Positions 46,024 to 55,543 of a stretch of 64,000 nucleotides of DNA are shown here, piece by piece. The position numbers and the translations under genes are program-made. Numbering within the stretch: position 1 is the first letter of the stretch; every line of letters begins with the position of its first letter. The notes under the pieces were generated by a model. The model did not search any database. It was not told the DNA's origin and was given only the letters and a program-made list of their open reading frames with translations. This DNA comes from Reinekea marina. Its GTDB lineage: Bacteria > Pseudomonadota > Gammaproteobacteria > Pseudomonadales > Natronospirillaceae. The stretch spans positions 2,902,501 through 2,966,500 of the forward strand of contig NZ_JAUFQI010000001.1 of NCBI RefSeq assembly GCF_030409715.1. The letters run 5' to 3'.

Positions 46024-47886
46024 TCACCATGTATCTTTTTCGGCTCTTACCGCCAAGCCCAGTGCTGACAAAAGTGGCATCCAACGCTGTACTCGTCCAT
46101 AAAAGGCACCAAACTCCCCTTTGGTATTACTATAGAAGCCCAATTCTGAGCCAGCTAAAAGACGAGGAAACATCATGTACTCTGCTTCGGTCTTGTTATG
46201 AATCAATTCACTCCATAAACACATTTGAACCCCTTTAATATTCCCTTGGTATTCGATGGGAACGCCTTTGTATGGGTCGTATTCATAAGTTGCAGCCAAG
46301 TTCACTGTGCCGGCCCAGTAGTAACCTGGGTCATCGTGCTTGGTGGTAACGGCTAAATCTAGATAACAATGCTGGGCGGGCGTCATCACAATAGAATGAC
46401 CGAGCTTTGCGGCCTTTATTCCGGCATCTACACCTTGCCAAGAATAAACCCAGGTGTTGGACGAAGTTCCCTCCCCTTCCACCACTTCCTCCCAGCCGGC
46501 CATGGTTTTTCCAAAGGTCGATAAATGCTGCTCAACAACGTTAAGAAGCACACCTTGCAAGTTTTTTATCGGTTGATCGGTTTCGGCGGCCCACTGTAAA
46601 GCGGAAGGTGATCGTTGCCAAACGCCTGCCGGTATCTCATCAGACCCGATATGAAATAAGCGCCCTGGAAAGAGTTCACACCATTCCGACAGCAATGTCT
46701 TTACGATGTTCAATGTGTCGCCATAAACGGGGTTAATGACATTATCATTAAAGAATTGAACACTTTGATAAAGCGATTGATCTTCTTTTTCTTGCAGCTT
46801 GGGTAATGCTTTTAAAAGTGCACGGGCGTGCCCAGGTAAATCCATTTCAGGCACCACATTTATGCCTAACTCAGTAGCGTGATGAACAACTTGTTTTATT
46901 TGTTCTTTTGAGTAAATACCTTGATAAAGCTCACAACCGGTTCCCATCTGTGGCGGCAACGTTAAACCCGGGCCTCGTACAGAGCCTTTTTGCACTAACT
47001 CTGGAAATGCATCACTCGGCACACGCCAGCCATCATCATCGGTTAGGTGCCAATGAAATTGGTTGTAGTGGAACAACGCAAAAACGTCGAGCCACTCCTG
47101 CAATGTGGTAGCACTGAAAAAATGTCGCACTACATCAATGTGTACGCCTCTATATGAAAAGAGCGCTCCTCCTTGCATTGTTAGCGCGAACATTTCTTCA
47201 TTTTTAATCAATTGAAGCAAATACTGTAAGAAAAAGGCCTGGCCTTGATAAAACCCGGCCTTTTCTCGGTAAGTTAAGTGCACACCCTCCTGAGATATAT
47301 CCAGTTTAAACAAGACATCGAGCGAACCATCACATTGTGCACTGATCAACCACGCTTGATCGGTATCGCTCTCGAAGCGAAACCTTAGCTTACGGGTCAT
47401 TCGCTCAAACCACCCGATTGACCATATCTCACCTTGAAAACTAATAGCTTTAGGCTTAGTCACCGTGCTTTTGTGCTCAACGACATCACATTGCGGGATA
47501 AATGCGGCTGTTTTTGATTTTTGCCAATGATTGGGTTCTGTATGACGAGTGATCTTCGCATTGGTGGTCACTTTTAAGCGGGATTCGTTATTCTCTAAGT
47601 AAACACCTTCAGGATAGTCTGTAGCTTTCGTTAAGCTTCCTTTTGCTCGAACCAATAACTTAATTTCACTCTTGGGTGTTAAAGGCTGATCAAGCAAAAT
47701 TCGATGCCAGTCTCCCTGGCGTTCTATCAGCGTGCCGCCATTCAGCTGATCATCCGTAAAAGGGCTAACAAACGAAAAGCAAATATGATCATAGACCTCC
47801 TGAATACCTGGCTGCTGTGGAATGTGAATAATTAGGTCGAAATATTCGCCGTCATTTAACAGCGTAATTCCTGCATTGGTCTGCAT
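46024..47886 (-). CDS. Beta-N-acetylhexosaminidase, GH20
   Basis: 620 residues. The GH20 catalytic region shows HWHLTDDDGWR, MDLPGHARALL and HIGSDEIPAG; the acid/base Glu follows Asp in SDE as in the family (HxGGDE, here with Ser for one Gly). The N-terminal ~150 residues look like an accessory beta domain. No signal peptide is visible, so it appears cytoplasmic and would act on imported oligosaccharides. It releases GlcNAc from chito-oligosaccharides, feeding the kinase and NagA/NagB encoded nearby. The putative operator 30-43 bp upstream lies in its promoter region. Confidence 0.9.
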   Translation of the reverse strand: MQTNAGITLLNDGEYFDLIIHIPQQPGIQEVYDHICFSFVSPFTDDQLNGGTLIERQGDWHRILLDQPLTPKSEIKLLVRAKGSLTKATDYPEGVYLENNESRLKVTTNAKITRHTEPNHWQKSKTAAFIPQCDVVEHKSTVTKPKAISFQGEIWSIGWFERMTRKLRFRFESDTDQAWLISAQCDGSLDVLFKLDISQEGVHLTYREKAGFYQGQAFFLQYLLQLIKNEEMFALTMQGGALFSYRGVHIDVVRHFFSATTLQEWLDVFALFHYNQFHWHLTDDDGWRVPSDAFPELVQKGSVRGPGLTLPPQMGTGCELYQGIYSKEQIKQVVHHATELGINVVPEMDLPGHARALLKALPKLQEKEDQSLYQSVQFFNDNVINPVYGDTLNIVKTLLSEWCELFPGRLFHIGSDEIPAGVWQRSPSALQWAAETDQPIKNLQGVLLNVVEQHLSTFGKTMAGWEEVVEGEGTSSNTWVYSWQGVDAGIKAAKLGHSIVMTPAQHCYLDLAVTTKHDDPGYYWAGTVNLAATYEYDPYKGVPIEYQGNIKGVQMCLWSELIHNKTEAEYMMFPRLLAGSELGFYSNTKGEFGAFYGRVQRWMPLLSALGLAVRAEKDTW

Positions 47887-47915
47887 AAAGTTGGCCCAGT
47901 GGCTGATTTTAAAAA

Positions 47916-47933
47916 GGTATTATATTGGTATTG
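47916..47933. promoter_or_regulatory. Putative GntR operator in the hexosaminidase/kinase divergent region
   Basis: GGTATTATATTGGTATTG; its first 14 bases are the exact reverse complement of the element at 45914-45927. It lies between the divergent hexosaminidase and GlcNAc kinase genes and contains a direct GGTATT repeat spaced by 11 bp. Assignment to the GntR regulator is inference from position. Confidence 0.6.
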
Positions 47934-48009
47934 TTTTCTTACTGTAAAGGTTATATTCTTAGTCCGCTTTAAAACAACCTTACTATGTAGCTCAAAACGG
48001 AAGCCATTA

Positions 48010-48891
48010 ATGAGTTCACCTTATACACATATCATCGGCATTGATGGCGGTGGCACTCAATGCCGAACACGTATTGCAGATTTATCTGGTCAGACATTGG
48101 GAGAAGCCGTTTCCGGAAGCGCAAACATTTTTCAGAACGATTCATTGGCTTGGCATTCAGTCTCTCACAGCATCGAATTGGCATTAGAGCGAGCAAAGTT
48201 GCCTCAAGATTGCATTAAACGTTCTTATATTGTGGCTGGATTAGCGGGGGCAGAAGTTAAAAGTGCCGTAGAAAGCTTTAAAGCACACGTTCAAGGCGTA
48301 GGGCACTTGGACATTCTAACCGATGCGCAAACGGCATGCTTGGGCGCTCATCAACTCAACAACGGTGCTATTTATATTGTAGGTACTGGGACGGTAGGGC
48401 TCGCGAATCGCAATGGTAAGTGGCAAAAATTAGGGGGCTGGGGTTTTCCTTTAAATGACGAAGGGGGCGGCGCTTGGCTAGGTATGCAAGCCATTAAGCA
48501 AGCGATCAAACGGCACGACCGGCTCATTCACAGCACACCAATGACTCAAAAAGTTTGGCAACAATTTCCAGGCGGTATAGACGAGTTAGTCGCTTGGTCG
48601 CAGCACGCAAGCTCAGGTGACTATGGGAAGTTTGCGCCAATTGTTACGGAAGCATTTGCACAAGGTGATGAATTTGCCGCCTTAATCATTGAAGATCAAA
48701 AAATTATTTTAACTGAGCAAATTACCGCTTTAATCAGCGATGAATTACCGTTAAGTTTAATGGGAGGCCTCGCCAATTGGGTGAAAGCCTTACTACCAAA
48801 AACAATTCAAGAACAGATTCATGAACCAAAAGGCGATGCGTTAAACGGCGCTTTACTTTTGGCACAACAAAGGATTCAACGTGAGCATTAA
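48010..48891 (+). CDS. BadF/BadG-type N-acetylglucosamine kinase
   Basis: About 293 residues. ATP-binding fold of the BadF/BcrA/NAGK group: IIGIDGGGTQCRTRIAD (phosphate 1), ITD-type DAQTACLGAH, IVGTGTVG and GGGAWLGMQAIKQAI. The kinase phosphorylates GlcNAc at position 6 in the cytoplasm. ATG 48010 has GGAAG upstream; a GTG at 47899 is rejected because it would translate the operator. First gene of a plus-strand operon with gntR (overlap), nagA and nagB. Confidence 0.88.
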   Translation: MSSPYTHIIGIDGGGTQCRTRIADLSGQTLGEAVSGSANIFQNDSLAWHSVSHSIELALERAKLPQDCIKRSYIVAGLAGAEVKSAVESFKAHVQGVGHLDILTDAQTACLGAHQLNNGAIYIVGTGTVGLANRNGKWQKLGGWGFPLNDEGGGAWLGMQAIKQAIKRHDRLIHSTPMTQKVWQQFPGGIDELVAWSQHASSGDYGKFAPIVTEAFAQGDEFAALIIEDQKIILTEQITALISDELPLSLMGGLANWVKALLPKTIQEQIHEPKGDALNGALLLAQQRIQREH

Positions 48892-49651
48892 TGTAAAGAG
48901 CAGCCAAGAACTGCTCGATTTCATCAGACCCGACCCGACAAAACCAGGATCACTTTACACTCAATTAGCGCGTTCACTCAGCCAGGCTATTCATGAGGGC
49001 ATGCTTGAAGATGGCGATTTTCTATTACCGCAAAGAGATTTGGCCGAACAATTAGGCGTGTCTCGAGTGACATTGCGAAAAGCTGTCGAAAGTTTAGTTA
49101 AAGAAGGTTTACTTGTGCAACGGCAAGGTGCTGGCACCATGGTAACCCGTGGAGTAAAGCAAAACATTCATAAGAACTTAGCCGTTCTTAACAGCTTTAC
49201 CGAAGATATGCAGGCACGTGGCATGACGCCCACATCGAGCTGGGTTTCGCGTGCAACCCTTCAAGCTTCGCCAAAGGAGGCAAAGGCATTAAATTTATCG
49301 CCCGGCAGTATGGTAAGCCGCTTCACCCGTGTTCGATACGCCAGCGATACCGCCATGGCCTATGAAATTGCCAGTGTACCCGCTTACATTATCAACGACG
49401 CTAATGAAGTGGGCGAATCACTTTACGCTTACTTAGACACAAAAAAAGCACGGCCAGTAAGAGCGCTACAAACAATGACGGCTATCAATGCCGATAAAAG
49501 CGTATCGGAATCATTAAATATAGCGCCCAACGATGCGGTACTTTATATCGAACGCCAAGGCTTTGCTTTAAATGACTCACCCATAGAGTTTACACGCTCT
49601 TGGTATCGAGGCGATATTTACGATTTTGTCACTGAACTTAAATTTGATTAA
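48881..49651 (+). CDS. GntR-family regulator (HutC/UTRA type), likely NagR-like
   Basis: 256 residues: winged helix (PQRDLAEQLGVSRVTLRKAVESL, about 47-70) and UTRA effector domain (about 95-250). Members of this group that respond to GlcN6P/GlcNAc6P (DasR, NagR, NagQ) regulate aminosugar genes. It starts with GTG, overlaps the kinase stop by 11 bp, and has AAAGGA six bases upstream. Autoregulation is probable via the operator at 47916. Confidence 0.9.
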   Translation: MSINVKSSQELLDFIRPDPTKPGSLYTQLARSLSQAIHEGMLEDGDFLLPQRDLAEQLGVSRVTLRKAVESLVKEGLLVQRQGAGTMVTRGVKQNIHKNLAVLNSFTEDMQARGMTPTSSWVSRATLQASPKEAKALNLSPGSMVSRFTRVRYASDTAMAYEIASVPAYIINDANEVGESLYAYLDTKKARPVRALQTMTAINADKSVSESLNIAPNDAVLYIERQGFALNDSPIEFTRSWYRGDIYDFVTELKFD

Positions 49652-49675
49652 TGGCTTTTCAATAGGACTGAATGA

Positions 49676-50809
49676 ATGAAGTTTGCATTAAGAGGCGCTG
49701 CTGTTTTTGATGGCTACATCACACACCAAAAATGTGCACTTCTGACACAAGGTGATTGCATTGTTTCGATCGTTCCAGAAAATAACATCCCTGAAGACTA
49801 TAAGTCGATTCATTTAGACGGAGGCACAATTGCTCCTGGCTTTATTGATTTGCAGGTTAATGGTGGCGGTGGTGTGTTACTCAATAATGCACCAACGGTG
49901 GAAACATTAAATACGATGGCGGCAGGTCATGCTAAGTTTGGTGTCACTCGTATTTTACCGACGGTTATTAGTGACAAACCTAAGGTAGCGCTTAACGCGA
50001 TTGAATCGGCTAAACAATGCGATAAACAACATTCAGGAATTATCGGCATTCATGTTGAAGGTCCATTTTTTAACGAAGAAAAAGCCGGAGTGCATCAATC
50101 AGAAAAGCTTAGAGTGCTTGCTGAATCGGATTGGTCGTGGATAGAGCAGCTCGCAGCGCTACCGTCCATTTTAACTCTGGCTCCTGAAAAAATAGACAAC
50201 AAAGATATTCAACGAATTGATGAGTTAGGCATACGTGTTTGCGCGGGTCATACCAACGCCACCTACAGTCAAGTAGAAGAGGCCCACAAGCATGGTCTTA
50301 GCGGCTTCACACATTTGTTTAATGCTATGAGCCAGCTGCAAGGACGAGAACCCGGAGTCGTTGGAGCAGCATTATCACTTTCGCAAACATGGGCAGGGCT
50401 CATCGCCGATGGTATTCATGCACACCCGGCCTCTATGTTAGCGGCGATCAAATCAAAAGGCTATGAACATATTTTCTTAGTCAGCGACTCTATGGCGAAT
50501 ATAGGTACCGATAAAAAAACTTTTGAATTGTATGGCGAAATGATAGAGGAACGAGATGGCCGATTAGTAAACTCAAAAGGTAATCTCGCTGGCAGCGCTA
50601 TTTCATTATTAGACGCAGTGAAGTATTGCATCAACACGTTACAACTTCCTGCTGAACAAGCACTCGCAATGGCCAGCCGAGTACCAGCCACATTCATGAA
50701 ATTGAACAATCGGTATGGCACTTTTAAGCCTGGATTTACCAGCGATATTTGTTGGTTAGATAATGACTGGAACTGCGCAGGCGTTTGGCGCGCCGGCCAA
50801 AAAATATAG
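49676..50809 (+). CDS. nagA: N-acetylglucosamine-6-phosphate deacetylase NagA
   Basis: 377 residues. Amidohydrolase motifs: HVEGPFFNEEKAGVHQ (metal Glu), AGHTNA and THLFNAM (metal His residues) and LVSDSM with the catalytic Asp. It converts GlcNAc-6-P to GlcN-6-P and acetate. AGGA lies 8 bp upstream. The gene lies 24 bp after gntR and 14 bp before nagB. Confidence 0.95.
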   Translation: MKFALRGAAVFDGYITHQKCALLTQGDCIVSIVPENNIPEDYKSIHLDGGTIAPGFIDLQVNGGGGVLLNNAPTVETLNTMAAGHAKFGVTRILPTVISDKPKVALNAIESAKQCDKQHSGIIGIHVEGPFFNEEKAGVHQSEKLRVLAESDWSWIEQLAALPSILTLAPEKIDNKDIQRIDELGIRVCAGHTNATYSQVEEAHKHGLSGFTHLFNAMSQLQGREPGVVGAALSLSQTWAGLIADGIHAHPASMLAAIKSKGYEHIFLVSDSMANIGTDKKTFELYGEMIEERDGRLVNSKGNLAGSAISLLDAVKYCINTLQLPAEQALAMASRVPATFMKLNNRYGTFKPGFTSDICWLDNDWNCAGVWRAGQKI

Positions 50810-50823
50810 AGTTACCATAACTT

Positions 50824-51615
50824 ATGAGAGTAGTTATTTTAGAAAATGCAAAAGCGGTTGCAAACTTTGGGGCAGATAAAATTGCATCGCTCATAAAAAC
50901 TAAGCCTCAATGTACTTTAGGGCTGGCGACCGGCAGCACGCCCATTAAGTTGTATCAACAACTCATAGAGCAATACAAATCTCAGCAACTTTCATTTAGT
51001 GACGTATCAACATTTAACTTAGATGAGTACCTAGGTTTAGACGGTTTACACCCACAAAGTTACCGCTACTTTATGAATGAAAATTTATTTGACCACATAG
51101 ATATAGATAAAAGAAATACCTATGTTCCCATTGGCAACACCAGCCACCCTGATCAAGCTTGTTTTGAGTTTGAGCAAACGTTAAAAAGCAAAGGCGGCGT
51201 TGATCTTCAGTTGCTGGGGATAGGTAGAAACGGCCACATTGGTTTTAACGAACCAAGCTCTAGTTTGACCAGTCGCACTCGTGTAAAAACGTTAACTGAA
51301 GACACCATAAACGCGAATAAACGTTTTTTTAAGAAGGAAGAGTTTCAGCCCCATTTAGCGATCACGATGGGCATCGGCACAATTTCAGAAGCAAGGGAAG
51401 TGTTACTTCTCGCAACTGGGTATGATAAAGCCGATGCCATTCAGAATGCCGTTGAAGGACCACTTGCCGCTCGATGCCCAGCTTCTATTTTACAATTACA
51501 CCCAAATGTCACCTTTGTTATCGATGAAAAAGCCGCGCAGAAATTACAAGATATTGCATTTTATAAACATATTGAGCGTGAGAATATGAGATTGAAAGAA
51601 AGAACGGCGCGTTAA
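50824..51615 (+). CDS. nagB: Glucosamine-6-phosphate deaminase NagB
   Basis: 263 residues, as in E. coli. [23 protein letters not shown] (general base Asp) and [15 protein letters not shown] (ring-opening His) are intact. It converts GlcN-6-P to fructose-6-P and ammonia, completing GlcNAc catabolism. Final gene of the operon; a GC-rich hairpin overlaps its stop codon. Confidence 0.95.
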   Translation: MRVVILENAKAVANFGADKIASLIKTKPQCTLGLATGSTPIKLYQQLIEQYKSQQLSFSDVSTFNLDEYLGLDGLHPQSYRYFMNENLFDHIDIDKRNTYVPIGNTSHPDQACFEFEQTLKSKGGVDLQLLGIGRNGHIGFNEPSSSLTSRTRVKTLTEDTINANKRFFKKEEFQPHLAITMGIGTISEAREVLLLATGYDKADAIQNAVEGPLAARCPASILQLHPNVTFVIDEKAAQKLQDIAFYKHIERENMRLKERTAR

Positions 51616-51628
51616 GCGCCGCTTGTTT
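51605..51628 (+). terminator. Probable terminator of the nag operon
   Basis: Stem CGGCGC / GCGCCG (51605-51610, 51616-51621) with the nagB stop codon in the loop and CTTGTTT after it. The T tract is weak. Confidence 0.45.
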
Positions 51629-51693
51629 CGGGTAAGGTCAAAAGATGAGCTACTCGTTTTTCGAACTCGCAGCCCATAGCGCCAAACTAGCAA

Positions 51694-52707
51694 CTATTTT
51701 TTATACCCATCTGGGTTCTGACTTTGCCAGCGCCATGAATCTTTCATCATTTGTTCTAGCCCTCGGCTAGCTTCCCAGCCTAGTGTTTCCTTTGCAAAGC
51801 TTGCATCGGCATAACAGCAAGCAATATCGCCTGGGCGACGAGCGACAATTTTAAAAGGCACTTCTTTTTGTGACGCTTGCTCAAATGCTTTAACCATGTC
51901 GAGTACGCTGTAGCCTTGCCCAGTTCCCAAACTATAAGCGACACAACCCTCTTGCTTATCTAAATGATCCAAAGCTTTTAAGTGACCACTGGCAAGATCA
52001 ACCACGTGTATATAATCGCGAACTCCGGTGCCATCTGGCGTGTTGTAATCATCACCAAAAACGGAGAGTTGCTCGCGCTTGCCAATAGCGACTTGTGCAA
52101 TAAAAGGCAAAAGATTATTCGGTATACCGTTAGGGTCTTCCCCAATGCGGCCACTTTCATGTGCGCCGACGGGGTTAAAGTAACGCAATAACGCAATTTT
52201 CCACTGCGAATCTGAAGCGGCTAAATCTCGACAGATATCTTCGACCATTAACTTTGAACGGCCGTATGGGTTTGTCGCACTTAACGGGAAATCTTCTTTA
52301 ATAGGCACTGTGTGTGGATCGCCGTAAACCGTGGCCGATGAACTAAACACAAATTTAAAAATGTTAAACTGCTTCATCACCTGCAGTAAATTAACTGTGC
52401 CCCATACATTGTTTTCATAATAATCTAGCGGGATCTCTGTGCTTTCGCCGACGGCTTTTAAACCAGCAAAATGAATAACCGATTCAATAGTATGCTGTTG
52501 AAATACTCGCTCCAACACGGCTTTGTCTCGAATATCACCTTCTATCAGCGTCACAGCTTTGCCTGTGATGTCTTTCACACGATTCAATGATTCGGCTGAA
52601 CTGTTAGAAAAGTTATCTAATACAACCACCGATTGACCGGCCTGTAATAGCTCTAAAACGGTATGGCTGCCGATATAACCTGCGCCACCTGTCACTAACA
52701 CTGCCAT
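51694..52707 (-). CDS. galE: UDP-glucose 4-epimerase
   Basis: 337 residues, full length. NAD-binding [17 protein letters not shown], catalytic SSSATVYG and [11 protein letters not shown] (Tyr/Lys) and the C-terminal DRRPGD-like [14 protein letters not shown] are all intact. It interconverts UDP-glucose and UDP-galactose; some GalE also act on UDP-GlcNAc, plausible next to a nag cluster but not shown. AGGAG site precedes the ATG. Confidence 0.95.
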   Translation of the reverse strand: MAVLVTGGAGYIGSHTVLELLQAGQSVVVLDNFSNSSAESLNRVKDITGKAVTLIEGDIRDKAVLERVFQQHTIESVIHFAGLKAVGESTEIPLDYYENNVWGTVNLLQVMKQFNIFKFVFSSSATVYGDPHTVPIKEDFPLSATNPYGRSKLMVEDICRDLAASDSQWKIALLRYFNPVGAHESGRIGEDPNGIPNNLLPFIAQVAIGKREQLSVFGDDYNTPDGTGVRDYIHVVDLASGHLKALDHLDKQEGCVAYSLGTGQGYSVLDMVKAFEQASQKEVPFKIVARRPGDIACCYADASFAKETLGWEASRGLEQMMKDSWRWQSQNPDGYKK

Positions 52708-52779
52708 AAAATGCTCCTTGTTTTATGATTCCATAGCTTAACTTTGAAAACGATATCAGGCAAATTAATCACCCTCAGC

Positions 52780-54111
52780 TTATTCTGTAAGAGGCGCAAC
52801 GCTTAGCCGCACAAAGGCACGCCACTTTTCCGACTGCCAACGAATAATCATTATAATGCCTCGTGCCCATTCGTCCATGGCCACCCCGAGCCAAACACCG
52901 AGAACGCCTAGCCCCCAGTGAATACCAAAAAGATAGCTGAACAACACGCCCACTCCCCACATACTTAGGATGCCCATTTTTACAGGAAACATAACATCGC
53001 CAGTGCCTTTTAATGCGGAAATAACAATGAGATTTAGTGCTCTGGCAGGTTCTAATGCTAAAGCTGCTATTAAAAGTACTCCAATTAACTTAACGGTTTC
53101 TGGGTCTTCAGTGAAATAACCTGCGATAGGTTCGCGCGCTGCAATGAACATAACAACCAAAAGGGTTGAGACAGTAATCCCAACTTGCCAGTACCGATGT
53201 ACGTTTGCTTTAAGCTCATCAAAGCGACTCTGCCCCACAAAATAAGAAGCCATAATTTGCGCGCCGTTACCCAATGACATTGCAAACACAAATACAAATC
53301 TTGATAAGTTCTGTGCAATTGCTACGGCAGCCAGAGCCGCCGTGCCAAACCCCGCCACCATAAACATGATGGCAAGCTGCGCTAAGTTATAAGAAAGCCC
53401 TTCACCCGCATTAGGTAAGCCTAATCTTAATATTTCTTTAAAGCGCACAAAATCAAGCTTAAAGCTGCTTCGAATAGAAAACCCGATATTGTGGTGGCGA
53501 ACGATCCACCAACACAGCAACGCACCAACTAACTGACTAAAAACTGTTGAAATAGCAACACCAACGACACCAAATACGGGTAACCCCATGAATCCAAATA
53601 AAGCGATATAATTTCCGATTACATTCAGCGCACCGGAAATTAATTGAATAGCCATGGGCGACTTACTAAAGCCATGCGCGCGTAAAACGGTTGAGAAGTA
53701 GATACTCAATGATAAGCCAACCGATAGACCGCCGGTAATCGTTAAGTATTGCAAAGCAAAAATATGGACCTGAGGCTCTAATCGATATAGCAGCAACAAG
53801 GGCTCTGCACCTAAGTAGAATCCTAGGCCAATGATCGCCGCCATAATTAACGCTAATAAAAAACCGACGTGTGAAAATGCTAATGCTTCTGAACGATTCT
53901 TTGCGCCAAGGTTCTGCCCTATTAAAATGGCGCAGCCAGAAGAAATGATCATATAGGCAATCACCATAAAAAAGACAAAGTGCCCAGTTAGCCCCACCGC
54001 AGCCACCGCCTCTTCTGAGAACCGCGCTAACATCACGACATCAATCGTCATCATACTCATGCGTAACAAATGCTCGATAAAAATCGGCCAAACGATGGTG
54101 CGGATATTCAT
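52780..54111 (-). CDS. MATE family efflux transporter
   Basis: About 443 residues with twelve predicted helices in two homologous halves, typical MATE (NorM/DinF group). Loops include MLARFSEEAVAAVGLTG. Exports cationic drugs or metabolites using Na+ or H+. ATG 54111 (MNIRTIV) is preferred over a TTG at 54177 that lies in heptamer repeat DNA, though no good ribosome-binding site is seen. Upstream is the repeat region 54153-54750, so its promoter may lie within repeats. Confidence 0.85.
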   Translation of the reverse strand: MNIRTIVWPIFIEHLLRMSMMTIDVVMLARFSEEAVAAVGLTGHFVFFMVIAYMIISSGCAILIGQNLGAKNRSEALAFSHVGFLLALIMAAIIGLGFYLGAEPLLLLYRLEPQVHIFALQYLTITGGLSVGLSLSIYFSTVLRAHGFSKSPMAIQLISGALNVIGNYIALFGFMGLPVFGVVGVAISTVFSQLVGALLCWWIVRHHNIGFSIRSSFKLDFVRFKEILRLGLPNAGEGLSYNLAQLAIMFMVAGFGTAALAAVAIAQNLSRFVFVFAMSLGNGAQIMASYFVGQSRFDELKANVHRYWQVGITVSTLLVVMFIAAREPIAGYFTEDPETVKLIGVLLIAALALEPARALNLIVISALKGTGDVMFPVKMGILSMWGVGVLFSYLFGIHWGLGVLGVWLGVAMDEWARGIIMIIRWQSEKWRAFVRLSVAPLTE

Positions 54112-54152
54112 GCGGTTATCTAATGAAGATGTGGGCAAGGTAAAGCCTTTTT

Positions 54153-54180
54153 TTAAGCTGCAAGTTTGTAGCTTCAAGTT
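54153..54180. repeat. Heptamer repeat, AGCTTGC-like
   Basis: Four consecutive 7-bp units (TTAAGCT, GCAAGTT, TGTAGCT, TCAAGTT in the given strand) just upstream of the MATE start. A different heptamer family follows at 54224 onward. Confidence 0.7.
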
Positions 54181-54223
54181 AGAAGCGGGTGAAAAGACGA
54201 TTATAGCATGGTTGATTGTTCTG

Positions 54224-54750
54224 AGCTGCGGGCTTCGGGTTAGTTAAAAACATTTAAGCCTTCGCGGCTTCGCTTTGCTTTGCGCGCTCCTACTTGATTG
54301 CGGTGCTTAAGGTTAGCTTTGGTGGGTGGCTTTGCTGGAGTGGGCATCTGAGCCAAGGATGGCGAAGTTGAGCGGCGCAAGGATGCGCGAACAGCGACCC
54401 GCGGATGTAAAGCCAGCCACCAAAGCGGGTTGTGGTTTTATGTTTTAGGCTGCGGGCTTCGGGCTGCGGGTTAGGTCAAAACATTTAAACCTTCGCGGCT
54501 TCGCTTTGCTTTGCGCGCTCCTACTTGATTGCGGTGCTTAAGGTTAGCTTTGGTGGGTGGCTTTGCTGGAGCGGGCATCTGAGCCAAGGATGGCGAAGTT
54601 GAGCGGCGCAAGGATGCGCGAACAGCGACCCGCGGAAGTAAAGCCAGCCACCAAAGCGGGTTGTGGTTTTATGTTTTAGGCTGCGGGCTGCGGGCTGCAG
54701 GCTGCAGGCTGCAGGCTAGGTCAAAATATTTAACAATCGCGGCTTTGCTG
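54224..54750. repeat. 231-bp tandem intergenic element with inverted arms and GGCTGCG heptamers
   Basis: Two near-identical blocks (54240-54447 and 54471-54678) repeat with a period of 231 bp, and a partial third start is at 54721-54750. Each full block holds an 18-bp inverted pair (54316-54333 with 54409-54426; 54547-54564 with 54640-54657; one mismatch). The blocks are separated by heptamers of GGCTGCG type: two at 54224, three at 54448, five at 54679. Only a few substitutions separate the two blocks. No gene is seen in this stretch. It occupies most of the 700 bp between the MATE gene and rplT. Confidence 0.85.
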
Positions 54751-54768
54751 GCAAAGATAGCGGCCATA

Positions 54769-54795
54769 AAAAAACCCGCACGAGGCGGGTTTTTA
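54769..54795 (-). terminator. Intrinsic terminator of the thrS-infC-rpmI-rplT operon
   Basis: Stem ACCCGC / GCGGGT (54774-54779, 54785-54790) extended by flanking A and T runs, 16 bp after rplT. No pheS gene follows. Confidence 0.85.
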
Positions 54796-54810
54796 GGATC
54801 AATCGTACGA

Positions 54811-55167
54811 TTATGCTAAAGAAGCTTTCGCTTGCTCTGCAATCGCTGCAAATACAGCTTTATCGTGTACAGCAATGTCTGCTAGTACTTTACGGTCGAT
54901 CTCGATGTCTGCCTTTTTAAGACCGTTAATGAACTTGCTGTAAGACAAGCCATTTACACGAGCTTCGGCATTAATTCGAGCAATCCACAACGCGCGGAAC
55001 TGACGCTTACGCTGACGACGGTCACGGTAAGCATACTGACCTGCTTTGATAACCGCTTGCTTAGCTACACGGAAAACTCGTGAACGAGCACCATAGTAAC
55101 CTTTTGCTAACTTTAAAATTTTCTTGTGACGCTTACGAGCCACTACACCGCGTTTAACACGTGCCAT
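54811..55167 (-). CDS. rplT: 50S ribosomal protein L20
   Basis: 118 residues with the basic helical N terminus [25 protein letters not shown] cut here as [19 protein letters not shown] and the conserved [19 protein letters not shown]20 binds 23S rRNA and, in other bacteria, represses its own operon. AGGAG site precedes ATG. Last gene of its operon. Confidence 0.97.
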   Translation of the reverse strand: MARVKRGVVARKRHKKILKLAKGYYGARSRVFRVAKQAVIKAGQYAYRDRRQRKRQFRALWIARINAEARVNGLSYSKFINGLKKADIEIDRKVLADIAVHDKAVFAAIAEQAKASLA

Positions 55168-55194
55168 AATTTAATTCTCCTAATAAAAAGCGGT

Positions 55195-55389
55195 TTAGAT
55201 GTAAGGAAGCATACGCTTAATAAGCGGCTTATCTGCATCTGCAATTTGCAACATTCCACGCAATTGGCGGATACGCTTACTGCTTTTCTTAGTTAGAATA
55301 TGGCTACGGTGCGACTGCTTGTGTTTAAAGCCGTTCGCAGTTTTTCTGAAACGCTTTTTAGCGCTCGAATTACTTTTCATCTTTGGCAT
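55195..55389 (-). CDS. rpmI: 50S ribosomal protein L35
   Basis: 64 residues: [20 protein letters not shown] and [16 protein letters not shown] are diagnostic. ATG 55389 is chosen with GGAG seven bases upstream over a TTG at 55395. It follows infC by about 180 bp, which hold two hairpins. Confidence 0.96.
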   Translation of the reverse strand: MPKMKSNSSAKKRFRKTANGFKHKQSHRSHILTKKSSKRIRQLRGMLQIADADKPLIKRMLPYI

Positions 55390-55490
55390 TTTCAATCTCC
55401 AGATTTACTTCATTTACCGTTTCACATTCGTTAGCGGGTGTTTCAGTTACCCTACTTTGCCCCGAAGTTACCGGTTGCCTTTAAAACTAA

Positions 55491-55518
55491 AAAACGGCTG
55501 TCCGAAGACGGCCGTTTT
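55491..55518 (-). terminator. UUCG-loop hairpin between infC and rpmI
   Basis: AAAACGGC..GTC (55491-55502) pairs with GAC..GCCGTTTT (55507-55518) in a 12-bp stem with one G.U pair. On the minus strand the loop reads TTCG, an exceptionally stable tetraloop, and T-rich sequence follows. It could be an attenuator or terminator downstream of infC, before rpmI-rplT. Confidence 0.75.
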
Positions 55519-55543
55519 GCTAAACCAGCGGTTGCCCACTGGG

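Noticed and set aside
47899..48009. GTG start of the kinase gene at 47899
   Set aside because: It would translate the putative operator, and ATG 48010 has a good ribosome-binding site and the family N terminus.
54112..54177. TTG start of the MATE gene
   Set aside because: The added residues come from heptamer repeat DNA and do not match the family N terminus.
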